Positions 50,381 to 58,618 of a stretch of DNA of 64,000 nt are shown piece after piece. The notes beneath the pieces were generated by a model. The model was not told where the DNA came from. It worked only from the letters and a program-made list of their open reading frames with translations, and ran no database searches. Source of the stretch: Bacteroidales bacterium (GTDB taxonomy: Bacteria > Bacteroidota > Bacteroidia > Bacteroidales > UBA932). Positions within the stretch are counted from its first letter, which is position 1; each line of letters starts with the position of its first letter. The position numbers and the translations under genes were made by a program. The stretch lies in NCBI GenBank assembly GCA_017962925.1, contig JAGCUK010000013.1:20999-84998 (forward strand), read 5' to 3'.

Positions 50381-51637
50381 ATGGCAGTAAATACGAATAA
50401 GCCGTTCTACAAGTGGGAGGTTGTCCTGCTTCTTTGGGTGGCCTTCTTCCTGAATCAGGCAGACAGGCAGGCGTTCAATATCGTTCTGCCGCAGATACAG
50501 TTGCATCTGGGCGCATCCGACAGCACGATGGGCCTGATTTCCACGCTGTTCAATGTATTCTATGCCATCACGGTGCCCTTCGCCGGGTACTATGCCGACA
50601 GGCTGAGCCGCAGCCGTCAGATATGGATCAGCGTGCTGATTTTCAGCACCGCCACCTTGCTCACTGGCTTTGCCGGGGGCATCTTCGCTTTCATCCTTTT
50701 CCGCTGCTTCGGAATGGGGCTTGGACAGGGGATGTTCGGGCCTACCTATACCGGCATCATTGCGGGCTATCATGACAGCCGCACCAGGGCGCGGGCGATG
50801 TCCATCCATCAGACATCCTACTATCTGGGCGTCATCACTTGCGGGTTCCTGGCGGGTTGGCTGGCGGAAAAACTCGGCTGGCAGTACGCCTTCTTCCTCT
50901 TCGGCGGCGCCGGTATCATCTTTACAGCGATACTGGCCTTGCGCCTGAGGGATAAGGCCCCGGAACAGGATGCCGTGCCTGCGCCAAAGGCGGATGCCCC
51001 GTCGCTGCCTGCAGCAATTTCCGCCATATTCAAAGTGCCCACCGCCGTCTGTATGCTGGTGGCGTATTGCGGGCTGATCTTCGGGCTTAACGGATATCTG
51101 ACCTGGATGCCGAAATACCTGAAGGAGACCTTCGATCTGAGCCTTTCCTCCGCCGGGTTCCACTCTATGTTCTGGACCCATGCTGCGGCATTCGTGGGTG
51201 TTTTAGTGGCTGGGATGCTTTCCGACAGGATGGCTTCCCGTGCCGGCGGCGGAAGAAACCGTCTGCTGCTGCAGGCCGCAGGACTCCTGCTGGCATCTCC
51301 CTGCATTGTGCTGATGGGAGTATCTGCCAAATTCGTACTTGTGTGTGCCGCGCTGGCAGGTTTCGGCTTCTTCAGGGCCTTCTTCGATGCGGGTACCTAT
51401 GCCGTCCTTTACGATGTGATCGAGCCTAAATACTACTCGCTTTCTTCGGCCGTGCTGATCCTGTTCGGATTCGGCATAGGCTCCCTCGCTCCCTGGATTC
51501 TGGGTATGATCAGCGACAGTTTCGGCCTTTCCGGCGGCATCGCCTCCCTGGCCGCCGTCTGGGTAATATCCAGCATCGCCCTAGTCATTGCCTGGGCCGC
51601 CTTCTTCAATAAAGATTCCGTTAAGGTCTCTAGTTAA
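50381..51637 (+). CDS. MFS transporter (anion/sugar-acid type)
   Basis: A 418-residue, twelve-helix major facilitator protein. LLWVAFFLNQADRQAFNIVL followed by PQIQ opens helix 1 in the way of the anion:cation symporter group, followed by ADRLSRSRQIW in loop 2-3, FRCFGMGLGQGMFGPTYTGI, and a second half starting VPTAVCMLVAYCGLIFGLNG. Gene order (DUF6259-like hydrolase then transporter, 4 bp apart) suggests uptake of the hydrolase product; sugar acids or modified sugars are typical for this MFS group. The 3' end overlaps the convergent MBL-fold gene by 8 bp. Confidence 0.85.
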   Translation: MAVNTNKPFYKWEVVLLLWVAFFLNQADRQAFNIVLPQIQLHLGASDSTMGLISTLFNVFYAITVPFAGYYADRLSRSRQIWISVLIFSTATLLTGFAGGIFAFILFRCFGMGLGQGMFGPTYTGIIAGYHDSRTRARAMSIHQTSYYLGVITCGFLAGWLAEKLGWQYAFFLFGGAGIIFTAILALRLRDKAPEQDAVPAPKADAPSLPAAISAIFKVPTAVCMLVAYCGLIFGLNGYLTWMPKYLKETFDLSLSSAGFHSMFWTHAAAFVGVLVAGMLSDRMASRAGGGRNRLLLQAAGLLLASPCIVLMGVSAKFVLVCAALAGFGFFRAFFDAGTYAVLYDVIEPKYYSLSSAVLILFGFGIGSLAPWILGMISDSFGLSGGIASLAAVWVISSIALVIAWAAFFNKDSVKVSS

Positions 51638-52244
51638 GTTCTTCGATTTCTTCCCTTTCGTTGAAGGGCTCCAGGAAGGGGTTCTCCATCCGTTCACGGG
51701 CGATGGTGCTGGCGGGGCCGTGGCCTGGATAGATGTCGGTTTCTCCCGGGAGGAAGATCAGTTTTTCCATTATCGAACGGATCTCGGAGTCGTAGTCGCC
51801 GCCGGGGAGGTCGGTGCGGCCTATGCTACCGGCAAAGAGGGTGTCGCCGGTGAAGAGGATGTGTTCGGCTTCGTTGTAGTAGCAGACGCTGTCGGGCGTA
51901 TGGCCCGGGGTGGCGATAACCTTAAAGCCATATAGGGCTGCGCCGGCGTCGTTCCCGTCTTCGCCGAAAAAAGGCTCAGCCGGAAACGCGCCGGTCTCCG
52001 CCTGTAATGATTGTACGGAGATACCAAATCGTTCTACCAGTGCCTGCAGGCCGCAGGTGTGGTCCGGATGGGAATGGGTGAGCAGGATGGCGGAGGGGGA
52101 GAGGTTTTCCTCTGCCAGATACTCATACAGGCCGGATAACTCACTGGAAGTAAACCCCGGATCTATGATAATGCAGTCTGCGCCTTCTGAAACCACATAG
52201 GCGTTCTCCTGAAAGGCATTGCAGACAAATCTCTTGATCTTCAT
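51630..52244 (-). CDS. MBL-fold metallo-hydrolase (glyoxalase II-like)
   Basis: A 204-residue cytoplasmic protein. The ATG at 52244 gives MKIKRFVCNAFQENAYVVSE, the normal N-terminus of this short glyoxalase II-like group. Metal-binding motifs are complete: LLTHSHPDHTCG (HxHxDH), IATPGHTPDSVCYY, LFTGDTLFAGSIGRTDLPGG and IYPGHGPAS. It probably hydrolyses a thioester or another small metabolite; S-lactoylglutathione itself is doubtful because most Bacteroidales lack glutathione. It is a single gene, divergent from the deoxynucleoside kinases, and its last 8 bp overlap the convergent MFS gene. Confidence 0.9.
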   Translation of the reverse strand: MKIKRFVCNAFQENAYVVSEGADCIIIDPGFTSSELSGLYEYLAEENLSPSAILLTHSHPDHTCGLQALVERFGISVQSLQAETGAFPAEPFFGEDGNDAGAALYGFKVIATPGHTPDSVCYYNEAEHILFTGDTLFAGSIGRTDLPGGDYDSEIRSIMEKLIFLPGETDIYPGHGPASTIARERMENPFLEPFNEREEIEELN

Positions 52245-52268
52245 AAGCGCAAAGACAAAATGTAAAAG

Positions 52269-52276
52269 CAAAAATA
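52269..52276 (-). promoter_or_regulatory. Possible -7 element TATTTTTG for the MBL-fold gene
   Basis: Matches TAnnTTTG on the minus strand, 24 bp from the ATG at 52244. The surroundings are A/T-rich, so the match is less telling than the others. Confidence 0.4.
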
Positions 52277-52288
52277 AGAAAAGTATGT

Positions 52289-52306
52289 CAAATTTTACTA
52301 AATTTG
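52289..52306. promoter_or_regulatory. Inverted repeat overlapping the deoxynucleoside kinase promoter, with -7 element TAAATTTG
   Basis: CAAATTT-TACT-AAATTTG has two perfect 7-bp arms. Its right arm forms most of the plus-strand -7 element TAAATTTG (52299-52306), which is 25 bp before the kinase ATG. A protein bound to the symmetrical site would block the promoter, so it may be an operator; partial symmetry is inherent to A/T-rich TTTG boxes. Confidence 0.5.
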
Positions 52307-52331
52307 TAGGTTAAGACAAAAAAGTGTACTG

Positions 52332-52946
52332 ATGCATATAGGAGTAGCAGGAAATATCGGCAGCGGCAAGACCACCCTCACAAGGATGCTCGCAGAGCAT
52401 TATGGGTGGAAACCGCAGTTTGAGTCGGTGACCTACAACCCCTATCTGGAGGATTACTACAAAGACATCCCACGCTGGTCGTACAACCTCGAGACCTACT
52501 TTCTGGCACAGCGCTTCAGGGACGTTCTGGAAATCGCCAAGTCCAAGGATACCATCATTCAGGACCGCACCATCTCGGAAGGTGTCTATATATTCGTAGC
52601 CAACAACTATGAGATGGGAAACCTTTCCGACCGCGACTACCAGACCTACATGCAGCTCTTCGAACTCATGATGAGCACCGTCAAGCAGCCGGACCTCCTG
52701 ATTTACCTCAAATCCGGAATCGAGCACCTGGTGGCCAACATCCAGAAGCGCGGCCGCGAGTACGAGCAGAGCATCAGCATCGACTACCTCGACGGTCTTA
52801 ACCGTCACTATGAGGAATGGATCTCCAAATACACCGGTCCGCTCCTCATTGTTGAAACCGACAATATTGATTTTAAAAATAACCCCGAAGACTTCGCGGC
52901 GATCACGGACCGTATCGACGCCCAGCTCTTCGGCCTGTTCAGATAA
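52332..52946 (+). CDS. Deoxynucleoside kinase, first of a tandem pair
   Basis: A 204-residue kinase of the deoxyadenosine/deoxyguanosine kinase family, salvaging purine (or pyrimidine) deoxynucleosides. Visible are the P-loop GVAGNIGSGKTTLTRMLAEH, the substrate-site IIQDRTISEGVYIF, the helical Q-containing AQRFRDVLEI, and the arginine lid NIQKRGREYEQSI. It is followed 18 bp later by a clear paralogue, and the two proteins align along their whole length. Adjacent unequal dNK genes are known to encode the two subunits of heterodimeric dAdo/dGuo kinase in lactobacilli; a similar arrangement is possible here. Confidence 0.93.
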   Translation: MHIGVAGNIGSGKTTLTRMLAEHYGWKPQFESVTYNPYLEDYYKDIPRWSYNLETYFLAQRFRDVLEIAKSKDTIIQDRTISEGVYIFVANNYEMGNLSDRDYQTYMQLFELMMSTVKQPDLLIYLKSGIEHLVANIQKRGREYEQSISIDYLDGLNRHYEEWISKYTGPLLIVETDNIDFKNNPEDFAAITDRIDAQLFGLFR

Positions 52947-52964
52947 CATAAAACACTAAAAGTC

Positions 52965-53606
52965 ATGCATATAGCTATCGCAGGTAATATCGGAAGCGGC
53001 AAGACCACGCTCACCAAGATGCTGGCCGCGCATTATGGATGGATCCCTAAGTTCGAATCGGTGGACTTCAACCCCTATCTTTCAGATTTCTATGAGGATA
53101 TGGCCCGCTGGTCGTTCAATCTCCAGATCTACTTCCTGAACAAGCGCTTCAAGGATGTGGTGGACATCTCCAAGACAGATGACATCATCATCCAGGACCG
53201 CACTATCTACGAAGACGCCCGCATCTTCGCGCCGAACCTGCATGATATGGGTCTGATGAGCTCCCGCGATTTCGAGAACTACTCGGATCTCTTCGACCTC
53301 ATGATGAGCCTCGTGGGCTATCCGGATCTGCTCATCTACCTCAAGAGCAGCATTCCGAACCTGATCGCCCAGATTCAGAAGCGCGGCCGTGAATACGAGC
53401 GCAGCATACGCATCGACTATCTCACTGGGCTCAATGAGAAATATGAGAACTGGATCGCCGACTACAAGGGCAACCTCCTGGTCATCGATGCCGATAATAT
53501 CAAGTTCGGCAACAAGCCCGAGGACTTCGAGAAGGTTACCGACATGATCGATGCCCAGATGTTCGGCCTGTTCTCCGCACCTAAAGCCAAAACCACAGAC
53601 TTCTGA
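52965..53606 (+). CDS. Deoxynucleoside kinase, second of a tandem pair
   Basis: A 213-residue paralogue of the preceding kinase. It has P-loop IAGNIGSGKTTLTKMLAAHY, IIQDRTIYEDARIFAPN (differing just after DRTI, where nucleobase specificity is set), and lid QIQKRGREYERSI. It carries a nine-residue C-terminal extension (KAKTTDF end). Differences after DRTI (SEGVYIF versus YEDARIF) suggest the two enzymes prefer different deoxynucleosides. It is followed 7 bp later by the acyl-CoA ligase gene in the same operon. Confidence 0.93.
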   Translation: MHIAIAGNIGSGKTTLTKMLAAHYGWIPKFESVDFNPYLSDFYEDMARWSFNLQIYFLNKRFKDVVDISKTDDIIIQDRTIYEDARIFAPNLHDMGLMSSRDFENYSDLFDLMMSLVGYPDLLIYLKSSIPNLIAQIQKRGREYERSIRIDYLTGLNEKYENWIADYKGNLLVIDADNIKFGNKPEDFEKVTDMIDAQMFGLFSAPKAKTTDF

Positions 53607-53613
53607 TAACACC

Positions 53614-55539
53614 ATGGCAGAAACCTCCAGACCTACGATCATCGACTTTGTAGAAAAATATACTGCAAAGTATGCTGATAAAACTTTCCTGCGCGAGAAG
53701 CAGGGTGACGTGTGGACCGAGACCTCTTTCAAGAAGACCCGTGACGAAGGCCGCATCCTGGCTGCAGGATTCATGGCCCTGGGCCTCAAGAAAGGCGAAA
53801 AGGTCGCTCTCCTTTCGGAAGGGCGCAATCTCTGGGTGATGACCGAATTCGGCATTCTTTACGCCGGCGGCGTGGATGTTCCCCTTTCGTATAAACTCGA
53901 ATCCGACTACGACCTCACCTTCCGAATCAACCATTCCGACGCCCAGTTCGTAGTGGCGTCTGTGGGTGAACTTCACAAAGTGCGCCGCGTCATCGACCAG
54001 TGCCCCGCTGTGAAGAAGGTGATTGTGCTGGATGATATCGAACTCCAGCCTAACGAGATCTTCATCGGCACCGTCCGTGAGATGGGCCTCAAGTTCCTCA
54101 AGGATCATGCAGCCGAACTCGAAGCGCGCATCGCATCCATCGGCCCCGACGACTACGCCAATATCAGCTATACTTCCGGCACCACGGCAGACCCCAAGGG
54201 CATCCTCCTGACGCATCGCAATTACACCGCGAACGTTGAGCAGGGCAGCTCGGTCATCCAGATACACGAAGATGCCGTGATGCTCATCGTGCTGCCTCTG
54301 GACCACTGCTTTGCGCACGTGGCAGGTTTCTATACGATGATGATGTACGGCGGCAGCATCGCCACCGTGCCGGTGGGCAAGACTCAGCTTGCAACCCTGC
54401 GCAACATCCCCGGAGCAATCAGGGACACGCGCCCGCACATCATGCTTTCGGTGCCCGCAATCTCCCGCAGTTTCAAGAAGAATATCGAGGGCGCGATCCG
54501 CGCCAAAGGTCCGAAGGTGGAGAAGCTCTTCAACTGGGCAGTCAAGCTCGCAATCGGCTATAACAGAGAATACTACAACGCTGGCAAGCCTTGGATCAAG
54601 CACTTCTGGAAGAAGCCCATCATCAAGTTCTTCGACAAGAAACTCTTCAAGACCGTACGCGACAGCGCATTCGGCGGAAGGATGGAATTCTTCGTGGGCG
54701 GCGGCGCCCTGCTGGACATCGAACTCCAGCGTTGGTTCTGCGCCATCGGCGTGCCGATCTTCCAGGGTTACGGCCTCTCCGAAGCCACTCCCATCATCTG
54801 CGCCAACTCCACCGGCCATACCATATTCGGCAGTTCCGGCCGCACAGTGGAGCCCATGGATATCAAGATTTGCGATGAGGATGGAAACGAGGTGCCTGAC
54901 GGAGTCACCGGCGAGATTGTCATCCGCGGCGAGAACGTGATGGCAGGATACTGGAAGAACCCTGAGTCCACCGCCAGCACCATCATCGACGGATGGCTCC
55001 ACACCGGCGACCGCGGTTATCTCTACGCTCCGAACCGCCGTTTCCTTTACGTGACCGGCCGCTTCAAGAGCCTGCTCATCAGCGCCGATGGCGAGAAGTA
55101 TTCTCCTGAAGGATACGAGGATAGCCTCACCGACGGCAGCAAGTACATCGACCAGGTGATTATCCACAACAACCAGAACCCCTACACCATCGTTCTGATA
55201 GTGCCTAACAAGGAGGCCCTGCGCCGCACCCTGAAGGAGAAGCACCCTGCTCTCGACCCCGAGTCCCGCGAGGGCAAGGTGGCGATGCTGCAGATGATCC
55301 AGGCGGAGTGCGACTCCTACAAGAAGGGCGGTTCCCACGAGGGGATGTTCCCGGACAAATGGCTCCCTACCGCCATCGCGGTGCTGCCCGAGCCCTTCAC
55401 CGAGCAGAACGGCCTGGTGAATTCCACCTCCAAGATCGTCCGCGGCAAGGTAGAGAAGTTCTATGCCGACCGCATCGACTATGCCTATACCCCTGAAGGC
55501 AAGCAGCTGCTCAACGAGAAGAATATCGAATCAATATAA
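53614..55539 (+). CDS. Long-chain acyl-CoA ligase (AMP-forming)
   Basis: A 641-residue adenylating enzyme that activates fatty acids with ATP and CoA. The ATG at 53614 gives MAETSRPTIIDFVEKY; the longer frame lies in the kinase gene. Motifs in order: P-loop-like YTSGTTADPKGILLTHRNY near 188-206, PLDHCFAHVAGFY, GGGALLDIELQRWF, YGLSEATPII (A5), GWLHTGDRGYLY (A7), VTGRFKSLLISADGEKYSPE (A8) and the C-terminal Lys in NSTSKIVRGKVEKF (A10). Length fits FadD15/FAA-type ligases. The loss of a signal peptide and the charged KHFWKKP region near 330-345 suggest peripheral membrane association. Confidence 0.94.
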   Translation: MAETSRPTIIDFVEKYTAKYADKTFLREKQGDVWTETSFKKTRDEGRILAAGFMALGLKKGEKVALLSEGRNLWVMTEFGILYAGGVDVPLSYKLESDYDLTFRINHSDAQFVVASVGELHKVRRVIDQCPAVKKVIVLDDIELQPNEIFIGTVREMGLKFLKDHAAELEARIASIGPDDYANISYTSGTTADPKGILLTHRNYTANVEQGSSVIQIHEDAVMLIVLPLDHCFAHVAGFYTMMMYGGSIATVPVGKTQLATLRNIPGAIRDTRPHIMLSVPAISRSFKKNIEGAIRAKGPKVEKLFNWAVKLAIGYNREYYNAGKPWIKHFWKKPIIKFFDKKLFKTVRDSAFGGRMEFFVGGGALLDIELQRWFCAIGVPIFQGYGLSEATPIICANSTGHTIFGSSGRTVEPMDIKICDEDGNEVPDGVTGEIVIRGENVMAGYWKNPESTASTIIDGWLHTGDRGYLYAPNRRFLYVTGRFKSLLISADGEKYSPEGYEDSLTDGSKYIDQVIIHNNQNPYTIVLIVPNKEALRRTLKEKHPALDPESREGKVAMLQMIQAECDSYKKGGSHEGMFPDKWLPTAIAVLPEPFTEQNGLVNSTSKIVRGKVEKFYADRIDYAYTPEGKQLLNEKNIESI

Positions 55540-55551
55540 CAATAACCAAAT

Positions 55552-56823
55552 ATGGCAAACGAAGTTAAGAAACAGAACTACACCCCGGTAATCGTGGTGA
55601 TGTTCGCACTATTTTTCATGATTGCGTTCGTGACGAACCTCGCAGGCTCCATGGGCGTTATCGTAACCAACCAGTTCGGCGCATCCAAGGCTCTTTCCCA
55701 GCTTGGAACCCTGGCCAACTTCATCGCATATGCATGCATGGGCATCCCCGCAGGCCTCATCCTCAAGCGCAAGGGCTATAAGGTAACCGCTCTCGCAGCC
55801 GTGACCGTGGGCTTCATCGGAGTAGGAATCCAGTTCCTTTCCGGCTATGTGGAGAGCTTCCTGGTTTATGTGCTCGGCGCATTCGTGGCAGGCTTCTCCA
55901 TGTGCATGCTCAACATCGTGGTGAACCCCATGCTCAACACTCTGGGCGGCGGCGGCAACAAGGGTAACCAGCTCATCCAGTGGGGCGGCACCTGCAACTC
56001 CACCGGCGGCACCATCGCTCCTATTTTCGTCGGCTGGCTGATCGGCGGAAGCATCGAAGACGCTACCGTTGCCAAGGCGGCTCCCGTGATGATCATCGCA
56101 ATGGCCATCTTCGCCATCGCATTCCTCATCATCTGGTTCACACGTATTCCCGAACCTCACATGGAGACCCCTGAAGAGAAGGCCGCACGCCTCGCCGGCA
56201 AGGCAGAGAAGGATCCTCACAGTGCACTTTCCTTCCGTCACTTCGTGCTCGGTGCAATCGCTATCTTCTTCTATGTGGGCATCGAGGTCGGTATCCCCAA
56301 CACCGCCAATGTTTACTATTCCGGTCTTGACTGGGTAGGTCCCGCAATCGCCGGCACCATGATCGGCTTCTACTGGTTCAGCATGCTCATCGGCCGTCTC
56401 GTCGGCGCATCCGTGGGCAGCAAGGTCAGCAGCAAGGCTATGCTCGGTGTCATGAGCTCCGTGGCAATCGTCCTCCTGCTCTGCGCCATCTTCACTCCCG
56501 AAAGCGTGCATATCACCGTCGGCAGCAATGTGATTCCTCTTTCACTCGGATTCATGGTCCTCTGCGGCCTCTGCACCTCCATCATGTGGGGAGCAATCTT
56601 CAACCTGGCCACCGAGGGACTCGGCAAATACACTGCAGCAGCCTCCGGCATCTTCATGGCACTGGTCTGCGGCGGCGGCATCATCCCGTTCCTGCAGAAC
56701 CTCCTGGCAGACCACATCGGCTCGCTTCAGAGCTACTGGCTCATCATCGCCTGCCTCGCGTTCCTCGTTTACTATGCATTCGCAGGCTCCAAGAATGTGA
56801 ATAAGGACATCAAAGTAGATTAA
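55552..56823 (+). CDS. FHS-type MFS sugar:H+ symporter
   Basis: A 423-residue, twelve-helix transporter related to FucP/GluP (fucose/glucose-galactose) carriers. Features include FALFFMIAFVTNLAGSMGVI in helix 1, the long hydrophobic run AYACMGIPAGLILKRKGYK, FVAGFSMCMLNIVVNPMLNT followed by LGGGGNKGNQL (the FHS helix 4-5 motif with NP), and a second half starting FVLGAIAIFFYVGIEVGIPN. It is followed 2 bp later by a ROK glucokinase, so glucose or another hexose is the likely substrate. Confidence 0.88.
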   Translation: MANEVKKQNYTPVIVVMFALFFMIAFVTNLAGSMGVIVTNQFGASKALSQLGTLANFIAYACMGIPAGLILKRKGYKVTALAAVTVGFIGVGIQFLSGYVESFLVYVLGAFVAGFSMCMLNIVVNPMLNTLGGGGNKGNQLIQWGGTCNSTGGTIAPIFVGWLIGGSIEDATVAKAAPVMIIAMAIFAIAFLIIWFTRIPEPHMETPEEKAARLAGKAEKDPHSALSFRHFVLGAIAIFFYVGIEVGIPNTANVYYSGLDWVGPAIAGTMIGFYWFSMLIGRLVGASVGSKVSSKAMLGVMSSVAIVLLLCAIFTPESVHITVGSNVIPLSLGFMVLCGLCTSIMWGAIFNLATEGLGKYTAAASGIFMALVCGGGIIPFLQNLLADHIGSLQSYWLIIACLAFLVYYAFAGSKNVNKDIKVD

Positions 56824-56825
56824 CT

Positions 56826-57785
56826 ATGGATAAGGATTTCGTAGTAGGTATTGATATCGGCGGCCAGAGCAGCAAGCTCGGAATCGTCGACGCTCGCGGT
56901 GAGGTGCTTGCACAGAGCGTGGTAATGGCTAATTCCAGCGCGGATGCCGATGTTATCATAAAGGGACTTGCCGAGGCGGTCATCAAATTGGTGGCCAAGG
57001 CTGGCAAGCATGGGCAGATCCGCGGCATCGGCGTGGGTGCTCCGAACGGCAACTATTACACCGGAAGCATCGCCTTCGCACCTAATCTTCCCTGGGCCGC
57101 TCACGGCGAGGTGAAATTCGCCCAGAAGCTCTCTGAAGCCTGCGGAGGCATTCCCGTTTCCCTTACCAACGATGCTAATGCGGCAGCTGTAGGTGAGATG
57201 TCATCCGGTGTTGCCACAGGCATGAAGCATTTCATCATGATCACCCTCGGCACCGGCGTGGGAAGCGGCATCGTGATCGACGGCAAGGTGGTTTACGGAG
57301 CCGACGGATTCGCAGGCGAGCTCGGCCACACCATCGCGGTGCGCCACAACGGCCGTCTCTGCGGTTGCGGCCGCACAGGTTGCCTGGAGGCCTACTGCTC
57401 CGCCATCGGGGTGGCCCGTACCGCCCGTGAGTGGCTGGACCTCAGCGATGAGCCTTCACTCCTCCGCGAGTGCCAGAACATCACCTCCAAAGATGTCTAT
57501 GAGGCAGCCAAGGAAGGGGATAAGGTGGCCCTCCGTGTGTTCGACTTCACCGGACGCATACTCGGCGAGAAACTGGCGGATTTTATCCAGTTCTCCGCTC
57601 CCGAGGCGATAGTGCTCTTCGGCGGCCTTGCCCGTGCGAAGGAATTTATTTATGAACCCACTTTCAAGGCGATGAACGACAATGTGCTGCCTTTGTGGAA
57701 GGGTAAGGTTAAGCTTCTCTTCTCGCAGCTTAAGGAGTCCGATGCCGCCATCCTCGGCGCATCTGCCCTTGCATGGGAACTTTAG
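56826..57785 (+). CDS. ROK-family glucokinase
   Basis: A 319-residue cytoplasmic sugar kinase. The phosphate-1 motif is VVGIDIGGQSSKLGIVD. GVGAPNGNYYTGSI and LTNDANAAAVGEMS supply the catalytic Asp (in NDANAA). The ROK signature GTGVGSGIVIDGKVVYGADG is followed by FAGELGHTI and the zinc motif CGCGRTGCLEAYCS with three cysteines. All essential residues are present. No DNA-binding domain is attached, so it is an enzyme, not a ROK repressor. Pairing with the preceding hexose transporter makes phosphorylation of imported glucose the best guess. Confidence 0.92.
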   Translation: MDKDFVVGIDIGGQSSKLGIVDARGEVLAQSVVMANSSADADVIIKGLAEAVIKLVAKAGKHGQIRGIGVGAPNGNYYTGSIAFAPNLPWAAHGEVKFAQKLSEACGGIPVSLTNDANAAAVGEMSSGVATGMKHFIMITLGTGVGSGIVIDGKVVYGADGFAGELGHTIAVRHNGRLCGCGRTGCLEAYCSAIGVARTAREWLDLSDEPSLLRECQNITSKDVYEAAKEGDKVALRVFDFTGRILGEKLADFIQFSAPEAIVLFGGLARAKEFIYEPTFKAMNDNVLPLWKGKVKLLFSQLKESDAAILGASALAWEL

Positions 57786-57811
57786 AAACAACTTTAAACT
57801 TTATAATTACA

Positions 57812-58609
57812 ATGAAAAAGAATTTTTTATTCGCAATCCTCGCAGCAGGACTTGCAATTGTTGCCTGCTCACCCAAGGCTGAGAAGGCAGACGTGGAAGA
57901 AGGCGAAGAAGCCGTCGAAACCGTGAAAGAGGTCGTCAAGACCGCTAAGGACTATAAGCCCAGCAAGGCTCAGCTCGACTCCGTATCCTATCTGGTAGGT
58001 ATCAATTTCGGTTCCTTCATCAAGGGATATGACTTCGGTGATCTCAACTACCGTCAGATCAAGAAGGGTATGAGGGATTTCATCAAGGCAAAGGGCAATA
58101 TGCGTGACCCCAACTTCGGCGAGCAGTTCAAGGTCAACCCCGAGGAGATGAACCGTCTCTTCGGCGAATTCCTTGAGAACAGGCGTTCTCTCAAGCTCCT
58201 CACCAATAAGGAAGCTGAAGAGAAGTTCCTTGCCAAGAACAAGACCAAGGAAGGCGTTGTTGAGCTTGAAAGCGGCCTCCAGTACAAGATCATCAAAGAA
58301 GGCGGCGTGAAGCCTACCAACGACAAGGACACCGTTTGGGGGCGCTACCAGGGCAAGACCCTCGACGGCAACGTATTCGACGAGGTCACTCCTGACCGTG
58401 ATTCCATCCGCTTCACTCTCGACCGCGTGGTCAAGGGTTGGACCGAGGGTATCAAGCAGGTCGGCGAAGGCGGCACCATCGAACTCTATGTTCCCGCTGC
58501 CCTCGGATACGGTGAGCGCGGCAATCAGGGTATCGAGCCCAACGCCACCCTCATCTTCACCGTGGACCTCTGCAAGGTCGCACCTTTCGTGGAGAAAGAA
58601 GCTGAATAA
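57812..58609 (+). CDS. FKBP-type peptidyl-prolyl isomerase lipoprotein
   Basis: A 265-residue lipoprotein. The ATG at 57812 gives the signal MKKNFLFAILAAGLAIVACS; the longer frame lies in the ROK gene. A strongly acidic linker (ADVEEGEEAVETVKEVVK) follows the lipidated Cys. Residues about 45-145 are the helical FKBP N-terminal dimerisation-type domain (SVSYLVGINFGSFIKG). About 155-260 is the FKBP catalytic fold (SGLQYKIIKEGG, YQGKTLDGNVFDEV, VVKGWTEGIKQVGEGG, ALGYGERGNQGIEPNATLIF). It should assist folding of exported proteins at the periplasmic or outer face. It is the last gene of the operon starting at the deoxynucleoside kinases. Confidence 0.93.
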   Translation: MKKNFLFAILAAGLAIVACSPKAEKADVEEGEEAVETVKEVVKTAKDYKPSKAQLDSVSYLVGINFGSFIKGYDFGDLNYRQIKKGMRDFIKAKGNMRDPNFGEQFKVNPEEMNRLFGEFLENRRSLKLLTNKEAEEKFLAKNKTKEGVVELESGLQYKIIKEGGVKPTNDKDTVWGRYQGKTLDGNVFDEVTPDRDSIRFTLDRVVKGWTEGIKQVGEGGTIELYVPAALGYGERGNQGIEPNATLIFTVDLCKVAPFVEKEAE

Positions 58610-58618
58610 GCAGAGCGC

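Noticed and set aside
51630-51637. The 8-bp overlap of convergent MFS and MBL-fold genes as a frameshift sign
   Set aside because: Both proteins end with normal C-termini, and overlaps of this size are common in compact genomes.
53581-55338. A 585-codon minus-strand open frame opposite the acyl-CoA ligase gene
   Set aside because: The plus strand encodes a full set of adenylation motifs; the antisense product is His/Asp/Glu-rich, without domains, and unsupported by spacing.
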